Source: Hansschlegelia plantiphila
Lineage (GTDB): Bacteria > Pseudomonadota > Alphaproteobacteria > Rhizobiales > Methylopilaceae
Direction: 5' to 3'
Assembly (NCBI RefSeq): GCF_027922265.1
Contig: NZ_BSFI01000007.1
Span: forward strand, 322,979 to 386,978
DNA length: 64,000 nucleotides
The notes under the pieces were generated by a model, which saw nothing but the letters and a program-made list of their open reading frames with translations, had not been told where the DNA came from and ran no database searches. The stretch's first letter is position 1, and each line of letters opens with the position of its first letter. This document shows, piece by piece, positions 18,160 to 26,450 of this stretch. Both the position numbers and the translations under genes were made by a program.

Positions 18160-19356
18160 CTAGCGCGCCTCGACCTCGACCGCTTCCTCGACGCCGGTCT
18201 TCACCGCGAAGTTGCGCTGGAACATTCGCCCGTCATGGCGGGCGATGGCGGTGTAGTCGCCCTCCGCCAGCACGATCTTCGGCAGCGCCCCGATCGAATC
18301 CCGGATGACGTCGCCGCCGGGCGTCAGGATGGTCCACGAGGTGTCGCCGAGTTCGGGGCCGCCCGGCCGGTCGACCAGCCGCAGAGTGACCGGCGCCGCC
18401 TTGTGGTGGACCTGCGCGTTGGTGAGCTTGCCGGCCGCCACCTGGAGGTCGACCTCGACGGTGGCGTTGGCGTCGCCGTAGTTCGAGACGACGTGATAGG
18501 AGCCCGCCGGCAGGCGGAGCAGGACGCCGGGCTTCACCTTCTCGGCGACGGCGTGCATGACCCCGCCCTCGTCGCGCGAGAGCGTGAAGGAGATGTCGCG
18601 GTCCGGTGGCGTGTGCTCGCCGACGAAGCCCGAGAGCCTCAGTCCCCCTGCGTTCAGCACCAGCTTTTGGGCGCTCGGTGTGGTCGGGGAGATCGTCACG
18701 AATTTCGCCGCGCTGACCAGTCCATAGACGGCGTGGACGATGTAGTTGCCGGGGTCGAGCTCGAACCTCGGCGCGGCGTCATTCGACTCGGCGACCAGCA
18801 GATGCTCGCCATTCGCGTCCGGCTGGTCGGTGAAGACGCGCCATTTGACGCCGCCCGGCACCTTGGCGTCGTTCTCGCCGAACGTCGCGGTGAGCGCCAG
18901 CGGCTGCTTCACGACCGGCGCGGTCAGCGCCGGCGACGGGAGCGCGGCCTCCATCGGCGCAGGGGCCGGGGCCGCCGGCATGTCGGCCGGGCGAGGCGCC
19001 CGCAAGGGACCGCGCGGGTCGAGCTTCGGCATCTTGATGCCGTCGATCACCGAAGGCGCGATCCTGTCGAGCCGTTCGGGGGTGAACATAGAATTTGACG
19101 GGAGCTCGGTCGCCGGCAGTCCGGAGGTCGGGCCAGTCTCCGTCGTCGGCGGCCCGATCAGGTTCATCCGGCCGCCGATCTGGCCGCCGAACGAGCGCCG
19201 GTCTTCGCGCGCGCCGGGACCGGATCGCGGCGCCGACATGCCGCCGCCGCCGACGCCCGGCGCGCCTTGCGCGGTCACGGCGCAGGGCGTCCAGGCGAGC
19301 GCAGCGCCGAACGCCGATGCGGCCAGGAGACGCGCGAGATGGCGAAAGCGACCCAT
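18160..19356 (-). CDS. secreted protein of unknown function with repeated beta-sandwich segments
   Basis: 398 residues from the ATG at 19356. A signal peptide (hydrophobic about residues 8-20, ending VTAQ) is followed by a low-complexity glycine/proline-rich region (28-150). At least three segments then resemble carboxypeptidase-regulatory/PEGA-like beta sandwiches: LDPGNYIVHAVYGLVSAAKF, LPAGSYHVVSNYGDANATVE and LAEGDYTAIARHDGRMFQRN. These look like carbohydrate- or wall-facing modules, but no enzyme motif is seen. Similar long secreted proteins occur in Hyphomicrobiales without assigned function. In-frame longer starts exist upstream and lack a signal peptide at the N-terminus. Confidence 0.8.
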   Translation of the reverse strand: MGRFRHLARLLAASAFGAALAWTPCAVTAQGAPGVGGGGMSAPRSGPGAREDRRSFGGQIGGRMNLIGPPTTETGPTSGLPATELPSNSMFTPERLDRIAPSVIDGIKMPKLDPRGPLRAPRPADMPAAPAPAPMEAALPSPALTAPVVKQPLALTATFGENDAKVPGGVKWRVFTDQPDANGEHLLVAESNDAAPRFELDPGNYIVHAVYGLVSAAKFVTISPTTPSAQKLVLNAGGLRLSGFVGEHTPPDRDISFTLSRDEGGVMHAVAEKVKPGVLLRLPAGSYHVVSNYGDANATVEVDLQVAAGKLTNAQVHHKAAPVTLRLVDRPGGPELGDTSWTILTPGGDVIRDSIGALPKIVLAEGDYTAIARHDGRMFQRNFAVKTGVEEAVEVEAR

Positions 19357-19619
19357 GACCGGAGCGATGCCATCGACGGCGGTTCGTGGCAAGCCGGTCG
19401 ACCGCATGCTTTCAGGCCGCCCGGGTTCCGAGCGGCTTCCTCGCCGCGAGCAGTAGAGAAGCGCGCCCGTCGCCCGCCCGCTGGGATGTCCTGCCGGGCC
19501 GGGCATTTTTGTGGGCGCGCGCGCGGGGTTTACGGGTCGCCGCGGGACCGCCGCCAGTTTATTCATGCCTCGGTCGCGCGTGTCGAAACGCGCGCAAACC
19601 TTGAGACGAGCGAGACCCA

Positions 19620-20189
19620 ATGACCGAGACCCTCCATCTGCTGGCGGCCCGCCGGTCCGTCCCCGCCAACGCGCTGGGCGAGCCCGCGCCGTCGCAGGAC
19701 GAGCTCGACCGCATGCTCACGGTCGCCGCCCGCGTGCCCGACCACGGCAAGCTCGCGCCCTGGCGCTTCATCGTGATCGAGGGCGAGGGACGGGCAGAGC
19801 TCGGGGCGAGGCTCGCGGCGCTCATGAAGGAGATAGACCCCGAGACGCCCGAGGCGAAGGTGCAGGCGCAGTCGAAGGTCTTCTCGCAGTCGGCGCTCGT
19901 CGTCGCGGTCGTCAGCCGCGCGGCGCCCCATGTGAAGATCCCCGAATGGGAGCAGGTTCTGTCCGCCGGCGCGGTCTGCATGAACCTCTCTATCGCGGCC
20001 ACCGCTCTCGGCTACGGCGCGCAGTGGCTGACCGGCTGGGCGGCGTATGAGAAGCGGGCGCTCGAGGCGCTCGGACTTCAGCCAGGCGAGCGGATCGCGG
20101 GCTTCATCCATATCGGCGCCCCGACCGAGCGCTGGCCGGACCGGCCGCGCCCGGCGCTCTCCGACGTCGTCACCCGGTGGCGCGCCTGA
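19620..20189 (+). CDS. nitroreductase family protein (YdjA-like)
   Basis: 189 residues of the FMN-dependent nitroreductase fold. The N-terminal RRSVPAN and the segment VPDHGKLAPWRFIVIEG match the small YdjA-type subfamily, and GAVCMNLSIAATALGYGAQW is the typical core helix. Members reduce nitro compounds or quinones with NAD(P)H; the physiological substrate is unknown. It is followed one base after its stop by a flavin reductase-like gene, suggesting an operon of two flavoproteins. Confidence 0.93.
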   Translation: MTETLHLLAARRSVPANALGEPAPSQDELDRMLTVAARVPDHGKLAPWRFIVIEGEGRAELGARLAALMKEIDPETPEAKVQAQSKVFSQSALVVAVVSRAAPHVKIPEWEQVLSAGAVCMNLSIAATALGYGAQWLTGWAAYEKRALEALGLQPGERIAGFIHIGAPTERWPDRPRPALSDVVTRWRA

Positions 20190-20190
20190 C

Positions 20191-20793
20191 GTGTTCTACG
20201 AGACCGCGCGCGGCCACGGACTGCCGCACGACCCGTTCAAGGCGATCGTCGCGCCGCGGCCCATTGGCTGGATATCGACGCGCGACCTCGAAGGCCGCGC
20301 CAACCTCGCGCCCTACAGCTTCTTCAACGGCGTCGGCGGCGAGCCGCCGATGGTGATGTTCTCCTCCGAGGGCTGGAAGCATTCGGCGGCGAACGCGCAG
20401 GCGACCGGCGAGTTCGTCTGCAATTTCGCGAGCTACGCTCTCCGCGACGCGATGAACGCCAGTTCCGCGCCGCTCGGCGCAGGCGAGGACGAGTTCGCCT
20501 TCGCCGGGCTCGAGCCCGCGCCGTGCCGGCTCGTGCGAGCGCCGCGCGTGGCGCTCAGCCCGGCGGCGCTCGAGTGCCGTACGCTGAGCGTGACGGAACT
20601 GACCACGATCGACGGCGTGAAGACGGGCCGCTTCGTGGTCATGGGGCAGGTGGTCGGCGTCCATATCGATGAGGAGTTCCTGACCGACGGGATGTTCGAC
20701 ACCGCGAAGGCCGTGGCGCTGGCGCGCTGCGGCTATCGCGATTACGCCGCGGTGTTCGAGACCTTCGGGATGACGAGGCCGACGGGCGCCTGA
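20191..20793 (+). CDS. flavin reductase family protein (FMN-binding split barrel)
   Basis: 200 residues from a GTG at 20191, one base after the nitroreductase stop. The motif VAPRPIGWISTRDLEGRANL and the following APYSFFNGVGGEPPMVMFS are diagnostic of the flavin reductase-like/DIM6 family, which binds FMN non-covalently. It is not the NADH:flavin reductase of a known monooxygenase pair, and its physiological partner is unclear. An in-frame upstream ATG would overlap the nitroreductase gene by about 140 bases and is rejected. Confidence 0.92.
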   Translation: MFYETARGHGLPHDPFKAIVAPRPIGWISTRDLEGRANLAPYSFFNGVGGEPPMVMFSSEGWKHSAANAQATGEFVCNFASYALRDAMNASSAPLGAGEDEFAFAGLEPAPCRLVRAPRVALSPAALECRTLSVTELTTIDGVKTGRFVVMGQVVGVHIDEEFLTDGMFDTAKAVALARCGYRDYAAVFETFGMTRPTGA

Positions 20794-20799
20794 GACGCC

Positions 20800-21522
20800 T
20801 CAGCCGCGCATCCAGACCGCGCGAACGGCCTCGATCTGCCCGGGGTCGCCAGCGATCTTCGCGGCGAAGCCGTCGCGACGGGCTTGCTCCGCTTCGCGGC
20901 GGAAAGCCTCCTGATCGTCGCCGACGAACGGACAGTCGATCGCCGGCAGCCCGGCCGCGGCGGCGGCGGCGAGCGTCAGGCTGCGGGCCGTGCGGCAGGG
21001 ATCGATCCAGTCTCCGTCGTCGCCGCGGGCGGAGGCCGCGCCGATGTCGTGCGCAAGGGCGTCCGCGTCCCAGCAGACGGCGCGGAGCCGGTCGCTGGCG
21101 CCCGCGAACGTCGCGAGGCGCAGAAGGCCGGCGCCGGACGCGATCTCGGCGACGATTCCGATCGAACCGTCCTCAAGTCCGATCCGCGCCTCGACGACCG
21201 CGAGCGAGGCGGCGAGATTCTGCACCTCCGCTCCGTCCGCGGCCCTGCCGAGCACGACGCCCGCGAGGCGGCTGGAGGCGGCGGCCGCTAGGTCGCCAGC
21301 AAGGCTCGGGACGAGCCCGTCGATCCGGAGATAGATCCCGAGTTCGGACGGCGCGGGGCGGGCGTCCGCCACTTCGCGCGCCTGTCCGATGTCGAGGATC
21401 ACCGCGTCGGCTCCGCTGCGCCAAGCGGCGTCCAGGGCGGCTTCGGACAACGGCTGGACGAGCAGCGGGGCGCGCGGCCTCGGGCCGTTCGGATCGCGCA
21501 GCCGAGCCTCCGGTGTGTTCAT
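20800..21522 (-). CDS. CitE-like (HpcH/HpaI aldolase fold) protein with altered active site
   Basis: 240 residues from the ATG at 21522, which has GGGAGA upstream. The overall pattern follows the CitE/malyl-CoA lyase family: SGADAVILDI at the first strand, RIDGLVPSL, GIVAEIASGAGLLRL and CWDADALAHDIGA, with AAAAGLPAIDCPF late in the chain. The usual LDLEDAV motif reads LDIGQAR, and the arginine-containing N-terminal motif is weak, so catalysis as a CoA-ester lyase is doubtful. It is also shorter than typical CitE (about 280-300). It ends seven bases from the convergent flavin reductase gene. Confidence 0.75.
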   Translation of the reverse strand: MNTPEARLRDPNGPRPRAPLLVQPLSEAALDAAWRSGADAVILDIGQAREVADARPAPSELGIYLRIDGLVPSLAGDLAAAASSRLAGVVLGRAADGAEVQNLAASLAVVEARIGLEDGSIGIVAEIASGAGLLRLATFAGASDRLRAVCWDADALAHDIGAASARGDDGDWIDPCRTARSLTLAAAAAAGLPAIDCPFVGDDQEAFRREAEQARRDGFAAKIAGDPGQIEAVRAVWMRG

Positions 21523-21649
21523 ACTTTCTCCCCGTTCGGCCGCGCCGTTAACGCGCGGTTTACCATACCGGACCGATCGTTTCGGCGATGGCTCCGCTTC
21601 GCGCGCCGCGAGTGGCGTCGCCAGAACGTTGGCCGACGGACGTTCATCG

Positions 21650-22057
21650 ATGCAGCTCATCTCTCCGGCGGACGCCGCCGGGCGCGTGACGGCCGCGCTC
21701 AGCCACGCCGCCCAGGCGACGGGCGCGGGCCTTGAATACCTTCTCCAGACGGCGAAACGCGAATCGTCGCTGAGCGCCGCCGCGCAGGCCCCGACGTCCT
21801 CAGCCCGCGGCCTGTTCCAGTTCATCGATCAGACCTGGCTGCAGGTCCTGAAGGAAGAAGGCCCGAGCCCCGGACCTGCGGGCGAGGCGGCGGACGTCTC
21901 GCGGACCGCGTCCGGCAAATACGCCGTCGCCGATCCGCGGCGCCGCGCCGAACCGCTCGCGCTGCGCGACGATCCGACCGCGTCCGCTCTGCTCGAGCCT
22001 GCCGTTTCGCTCCCGTCCCCGGCCCCGTTCCGGGCCTTCCGGATCGCCCGCCAATGA
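21650..22057 (+). CDS. short lytic transglycosylase-like protein
   Basis: 135 residues. The first 60 match the SLT-like domain of alphaproteobacterial lytic transglycosylases: GAGLEYLLQTAKRESSL with the putative catalytic Glu38, then SARGLFQFIDQTWLQVLKEE. Related proteins continue for another hundred or more residues, whereas here the sequence becomes proline-rich after LRDDPTASALLE and stops. It therefore looks C-terminally truncated. The stop overlaps the DUF2336 start (ATGA at 22054), so the two genes are coupled. No signal peptide is evident. Confidence 0.75.
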   Translation: MQLISPADAAGRVTAALSHAAQATGAGLEYLLQTAKRESSLSAAAQAPTSSARGLFQFIDQTWLQVLKEEGPSPGPAGEAADVSRTASGKYAVADPRRRAEPLALRDDPTASALLEPAVSLPSPAPFRAFRIARQ

Positions 22058-23199
22058 TCATCCAGCGCTATTTCGAATGGGCCGCCTCCGCTTCCGCCGA
22101 TCTGAGGGCGGAGGCCGCCGGCGCGCTCGCGCGGTCCTACCTCCACGGCGATCTCGAGCCCGAGGTGCGGAGCGGCGTCGCGGACGTGCTGACCCGAAGT
22201 CTCGACGACCCGGCGCTTTCGGTGCGCTGTGCGATCGCCGAGGCGTTCGCCTCATCGCCCGAAGCGCCCCACGCGATCGTGCTCTCGCTCGCCCAGGACG
22301 CGGCGGACGTGGCCGAGCCGGTGTTGCTGCGATCGCCGCTGCTGAGCGACCTCGAACTCGTCGACCTCGCGGCGCAGAGCGCCCCGCGCGCCCAGATCGC
22401 GATCGCCCGCCGCGCCGAAGTCTCCGCGCCGCTCGCCGCAGCAATTTCCGAGGTCGCCGGCGCTCGCGCCTGCGAGGCGCTTCTCAAGAATTCCGGCGCC
22501 CGGATGACGCGCTCCGCGGCCGCCCGCATCGCCGCCCGTCACGGGGACGACGGCGCGGTGCGGGACGCGCTGCTCGCGCATGACGGCGTCGGCGTCGAGC
22601 TCCGGCTCATCCTGATGCGTTCCGTCGCGGCGGCGTTGTCCTCCTTCGTCGCGCAATGCGGCTGGCTCGGGCAGGACCGGGCGCGCCGCACCGCTGACGA
22701 GGCGTGCGACCGCGGCGCGCTCGCGATCGCGGCGGACGCCGACGATGCGCAGGGCTTCGTGCTGACGCTCGCCGAGCGCGGCGAATTTTCGCCGGTGTTC
22801 GCGCTCCGGGCTCTGCTCTGCGGCAACGTCGCGCTGTTCGAGGCGGCGCTTGCCGCGCTCTCCGGACAGTCGTCCCGGCGGGTCGCCGGCTTCGTGCGGG
22901 ATTTCGGGGGACGGGGCTTCGAGGCGCTCTATCGCCAGGCCGGCTTCCCGCCCTCGGCGCTGCCGGTGTTTCGCGCCGCTCTGGAGGCTGGTCGCGAGGT
23001 GGGATTCGTCGGGTCGACGGCCGGCGGGCTCGCCTTGTCGCGGCGCATGGTGGAACGCGCGCTCAGCGCCTGCGAGGGCGCGGACATCGATGCGGAGCCG
23101 CTGCGCGCGCTGCTCCGCCGCTTCGCAGCCGAAGCTGCGCGCGAAGACGCACGCCGCAGTTTTGCCGAGCCGAGGCTCACGGTCGCCGAGGCGGCCTGA
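22054..23199 (+). CDS. DUF2336 family protein
   Basis: 381 residues, mostly alpha-helical with HEAT-like repeats (DLRAEAAGALARSYL, SVRCAIAEAFASSPEAPHAI, RAQIAIARRAEVSAPLAAAI). This matches DUF2336, an alphaproteobacterial family of unknown function often near flagellar, chemotaxis or regulator genes. The ATG overlaps the end of the transglycosylase-like gene. The two-component elements that follow on the opposite strand fit a signalling neighbourhood, but no direct link can be shown. Confidence 0.88.
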   Translation: MIIQRYFEWAASASADLRAEAAGALARSYLHGDLEPEVRSGVADVLTRSLDDPALSVRCAIAEAFASSPEAPHAIVLSLAQDAADVAEPVLLRSPLLSDLELVDLAAQSAPRAQIAIARRAEVSAPLAAAISEVAGARACEALLKNSGARMTRSAAARIAARHGDDGAVRDALLAHDGVGVELRLILMRSVAAALSSFVAQCGWLGQDRARRTADEACDRGALAIAADADDAQGFVLTLAERGEFSPVFALRALLCGNVALFEAALAALSGQSSRRVAGFVRDFGGRGFEALYRQAGFPPSALPVFRAALEAGREVGFVGSTAGGLALSRRMVERALSACEGADIDAEPLRALLRRFAAEAAREDARRSFAEPRLTVAEAA

Positions 23200-23232
23200 C
23201 GGGCGCAGACGGAGACCGCCGAAGCGGCGGCC

Positions 23233-23787
23233 TCATTTCACCGCGAGGCGCGTCGCGACCGCCTCGCGGAGTTCTGCGAGATGGCCGACGAGCGCGACGC
23301 CGACAGGATTGTCCCGACTGCGCACCTGTTCCCGCACCATGGCGCGGATCGCCTCGACATGAGGATCGACCACGGTCGGCGGCGGCGGCAGGTCGCCCAG
23401 CCGCTCCATCAGGCTGCACAGCCCGTCGGCGATCTCGCCCACCAGCGGGAAGCCGAGCGTGGCTGCCTGGCCTCTGAGGTCGTGGACTGATCGGTAGAGC
23501 GCCTCGGTCGCGGGCTTCGACCGGGTCTGCGCGAGGTCGATCCTCGCCTGCTCCAGGCGCTCCATTTCGACGTCCATCCAGACGTCGAACTCCTGCGACA
23601 GCAGCTTGAGCGCGTGCTCGGCGCGGACGACGACCGCGCGTTCGCCGCCGTCGCGGACCTGAGCCGGCCGGGCGGCCTTCGCCCCCAATTCGTTGGGCGG
23701 GCGGATGACGACATGATCGGCGAACACCTCCGTCGGGACGGGATCGGCGGCGGCAGGCCTGAAGGCGTCGGGAGGCGTCTGCTGCAC
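23233..23787 (-). CDS. histidine phosphotransfer (Hpt) domain protein
   Basis: 184 residues from a GTG at 23787, eight bases after GAGGG and 11 bases after the upstream response regulator. The C-terminal half is an Hpt four-helix domain with the phospho-accepting His102 in SVHDLRGQAATLGFPLVGEI. The N-terminal 50 residues are proline-rich and unstructured. It probably relays phosphate to or from the adjacent single-domain response regulator. No sensor kinase is encoded next to them. Confidence 0.88.
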   Translation of the reverse strand: MQQTPPDAFRPAAADPVPTEVFADHVVIRPPNELGAKAARPAQVRDGGERAVVVRAEHALKLLSQEFDVWMDVEMERLEQARIDLAQTRSKPATEALYRSVHDLRGQAATLGFPLVGEIADGLCSLMERLGDLPPPPTVVDPHVEAIRAMVREQVRSRDNPVGVALVGHLAELREAVATRLAVK

Positions 23788-23798
23788 GGGATCGGCCC

Positions 23799-24341
23799 TC
23801 AGGAGATCGCGCTGTCGCGCAGCTGCAACGGGGCGGTGTCGACGACCATTGCGTCGTCGGATAGGCGCCGCTCCTCCCCGGCATAGACGCCGCTCACGTT
23901 GCGGCGGCGATCGGGTCCGAAATAGTCGCGGGTCTTGATGAACGGCCGCGGGTTGAGCACGCAGTTCAGCAGCCGCTGATGCAGCGACTTGGCCGAAATC
24001 GGCTTGCACAGGAACTCGGTCACGCCGGCGTCGCGCGCGCGCATCACCTTGCTCTTCTCGGAATGTCCGGTGAGCATGATGATCGGCACATACGGGTTCA
24101 CCGCGCTGTCCGGGCGGCGGATCATGCCCGTCAATTCGATCCCGTCCAAGATCGGCATCGACCAGTCGACGATGATGATGTCCGGCAGATGGGTGGCGAA
24201 CAGTTCGAGCCCGGCTGCGCCGTCCCCGGCCTCGTAAACTTCGCGCGCGCCGAAGCCGTGAAGCAGCGTGCGGACGATGCGGCGCATATGCGCGTTGTCG
24301 TCCACCACGAGAAACCGAAGCTTGGTAAAATCGACGCGCAT
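23799..24341 (-). CDS. single-domain response regulator
   Basis: 180 residues. The receiver domain has Asp14-Asp15, phospho-acceptor Asp59 (IIIVDWSMP) and Lys113 (LCKPIS). It is followed by a 50-residue tail (GPDRRRN...EERRLSDD) conserved in this alphaproteobacterial regulator type, but by no DNA-binding domain. It is probably a phosphorelay intermediate paired with the Hpt protein encoded 11 bases downstream. The ATG at 24341 was chosen; another ATG directly precedes it. Confidence 0.9.
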   Translation of the reverse strand: MRVDFTKLRFLVVDDNAHMRRIVRTLLHGFGAREVYEAGDGAAGLELFATHLPDIIIVDWSMPILDGIELTGMIRRPDSAVNPYVPIIMLTGHSEKSKVMRARDAGVTEFLCKPISAKSLHQRLLNCVLNPRPFIKTRDYFGPDRRRNVSGVYAGEERRLSDDAMVVDTAPLQLRDSAIS

Positions 24342-24408
24342 CATCCTGCAGGCAGGATTTACGGCAACGTCCTTAACGCCCCGTTTGCGACGTGGAGGCG
24401 GCTCCCCG

Positions 24409-25185
24409 TCACCAGCCGAATTGTTCGGACAGGATCCGTTCGTCGAGCCCGTGGCCGGGGTCATGAAGCATGGTCAGGCTGGTCTTGCGGTCGAGCGAGA
24501 TCTCGACCCGTTTGACGTCGCGGAATTCGGTGTTGTCGGCCACCGCGGCGACCGGCCGCTTTTCGGGCTCCAGGACCTCGATTGCGACCGCCACGCGGTC
24601 CGGCAACAGGGCGCCGCGCCAGCGCCTGGGGCGGAACGGCGAGATCGGCGTCATCGCAAGCAGCGGGCTTGCGAGCGGCAGCAGGGGGCCATGGGCGGAA
24701 AGATTGTAGGCGGTGGAGCCTGTAGGCGTGGCGACCAGGATGCCGTCGCAGATCAGCTCGGCCAGCCGCGGCGTGCCGTCAACCTCGATCTTGAGCTTCG
24801 CCGCCTGGAAGCTCTGGCGCCAGAGCTGGACTTCGTTGATCGCCTTCGCGACATGGATGCGGCCCTCGCGATCGCGCGCGCGCATCGTCAGCGGGTGGAT
24901 CACGGTGCGCTCCGCCGCCTCGAGGCGTTCCAGCAGGTCGTCTTCCGCATATTCGTTCATGAGGAAGCCGACCGAGCCGCGGTTCATGCCGTAGATCGGC
25001 AGGCCGCGTCCCATCACGTCGTGCAGCGTCTGGAGCATCATGCCGTCGCCGCCGAGCGCCACGATCGCCTGCGCGTCGGCGAGCGGCGCGTCGCCGTAGC
25101 GCGACACGAGCGAGACGCGCGCGGCTTCGGCGTCTTCGGCCGCGCTCGCGACGAAAGCGATGCGTTCGAAACGTCGGTCGGTCAT
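24409..25185 (-). CDS. nadK: NAD kinase
   Basis: 258 residues. It phosphorylates NAD to NADP using ATP or polyphosphate. The GGDG motif is at residues 45-48 ([12 protein letters not shown]), with the NE-type motif [11 protein letters not shown] and [20 protein letters not shown] with the conserved TGSTAY sequence. Length is typical of the alphaproteobacterial enzyme, which lacks an N-terminal extension. It is transcribed in the direction of the response regulator/Hpt genes, 67 bases away. Confidence 0.97.
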   Translation of the reverse strand: MTDRRFERIAFVASAAEDAEAARVSLVSRYGDAPLADAQAIVALGGDGMMLQTLHDVMGRGLPIYGMNRGSVGFLMNEYAEDDLLERLEAAERTVIHPLTMRARDREGRIHVAKAINEVQLWRQSFQAAKLKIEVDGTPRLAELICDGILVATPTGSTAYNLSAHGPLLPLASPLLAMTPISPFRPRRWRGALLPDRVAVAIEVLEPEKRPVAAVADNTEFRDVKRVEISLDRKTSLTMLHDPGHGLDERILSEQFGW

Positions 25186-25281
25186 ACGCCGGAGCCTGCC
25201 TTCTCTTACGCCGGGGAGGGCGTGAGGTGCTTTACACGCCGGACCGGCGGAACGTCCATGCGGGAGGCCGACGAGCCGACG

Positions 25282-26256
25282 TCAGAGCGCCGGGTTCCAC
25301 ATCACGGGCACGAAGTCGTAGTCGGTGCCGCGGCGGGCGATGTGCCCGACTGCGGGGAAGGGGAAGTGATAGCCCGCGACGAGCGACTGGTCGGCGGCGA
25401 CCATGTCGAGCATCCGCCGCCGCGTGGTCTCGGCAAGATCCGGATCGATGTCGAACACCGCATGCCAGCCGGGATGGCGGACGAACAGCGCCGGATGGTT
25501 GGTCGTGTCCGACCAGATAATGAGATCCTGGCTGTTCGAGCTCAGGCGGAAGGCGGTGTGTCCGGGCGTATGGCCGGGGGCCGGTATGGCGACGATCCCG
25601 GGGGCGACCTCGGCGTCCCGCTGGAAGCGGCGGACCTCCTTGGTCATCGGTCCGAACACGCGGCGCGCCATCTTGAAGGCCGGTTGCAGCGCCTCCGGCG
25701 CGCGGCTCATCTGGCCGTCGTCCATCCAGAACGCCCACTCCGCGTCGGGGACGACGACCTCGGCGTTGGGAAAGGCGAGGCTCCCGTCCTTCAGCCGGAC
25801 GCCGCCGATGTGGTCCGCGTGGAAATGCGACACCAGCACGGTGTCGATCGCGCGCTGGTCGACCCCGGCAGCGGCCAGGTTCTCGTAGAGCTGCCCTGCG
25901 GTGGGCGCGAGGAAGCCGCCAGTGCCGGCGTCGATCAGGATGAGCCGGGCGCCGGTGTTCACGACGACCGCCGTGAACGAGATCGGCACCTTGCCGTCCT
26001 CGGCCAGGAACGCGTCGGCGAGGGCCTCGCGCACCCGCTCGATCGGCGCGTTGCGCACCAGGCTGTCGTCGAGCGGCCGGCGGGCGACGCCGTCGGTGAT
26101 CGCCGTCACCTCGAAAGCGCCCACCTTGTAACGATAGACGCCAGGGGCCTGGCGGCCGGCCGCAGGGATCGCGGCGTTCGCCACGCCCGGCGCTGACGCC
26201 GCGGTCGCCGCCGCGGTCGCCGCGGCCAGGACGGTCCTTCTCGACATGACGTTCAT
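25282..26256 (-). CDS. exported metallo-beta-lactamase-fold hydrolase
   Basis: 324 residues from the ATG at 26256. The N-terminus MSRRTVLAAATAAATAA is a twin-arginine-type signal (SRRTVL). The MBL fold metal motif is complete: HFHADH, a later His in GHTPGH, the Asp in IIWSDTTNH and the final His (AGYHFPFPAVGH). Similar proteins act as lactonases or alkyl sulfatase-like hydrolases. It lies downstream of the sulfonate operon on the same strand, after a 194-base spacer, so a role in sulfur or ester metabolism is possible but unproven. Confidence 0.88.
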   Translation of the reverse strand: MNVMSRRTVLAAATAAATAASAPGVANAAIPAAGRQAPGVYRYKVGAFEVTAITDGVARRPLDDSLVRNAPIERVREALADAFLAEDGKVPISFTAVVVNTGARLILIDAGTGGFLAPTAGQLYENLAAAGVDQRAIDTVLVSHFHADHIGGVRLKDGSLAFPNAEVVVPDAEWAFWMDDGQMSRAPEALQPAFKMARRVFGPMTKEVRRFQRDAEVAPGIVAIPAPGHTPGHTAFRLSSNSQDLIIWSDTTNHPALFVRHPGWHAVFDIDPDLAETTRRRMLDMVAADQSLVAGYHFPFPAVGHIARRGTDYDFVPVMWNPAL

Positions 26257-26450
26257 TCTCGTCGGTCTCCGGCGTCCGCGGACGGCGCAACCGTCCTCGC
26301 GCACGACGGATAGGTCAGCGCCTTGGCGCGGGCAATCCGCTACCCCGCCATACGGCTCAATCCTGCGTGACGCCGCGGCGAAGAGTCGGTCTCGGAAGCC
26401 GGTTATGGCGCGGGCGAGGCCGGGGCGCCACCCGCCCGGAGGCGGCGAAA

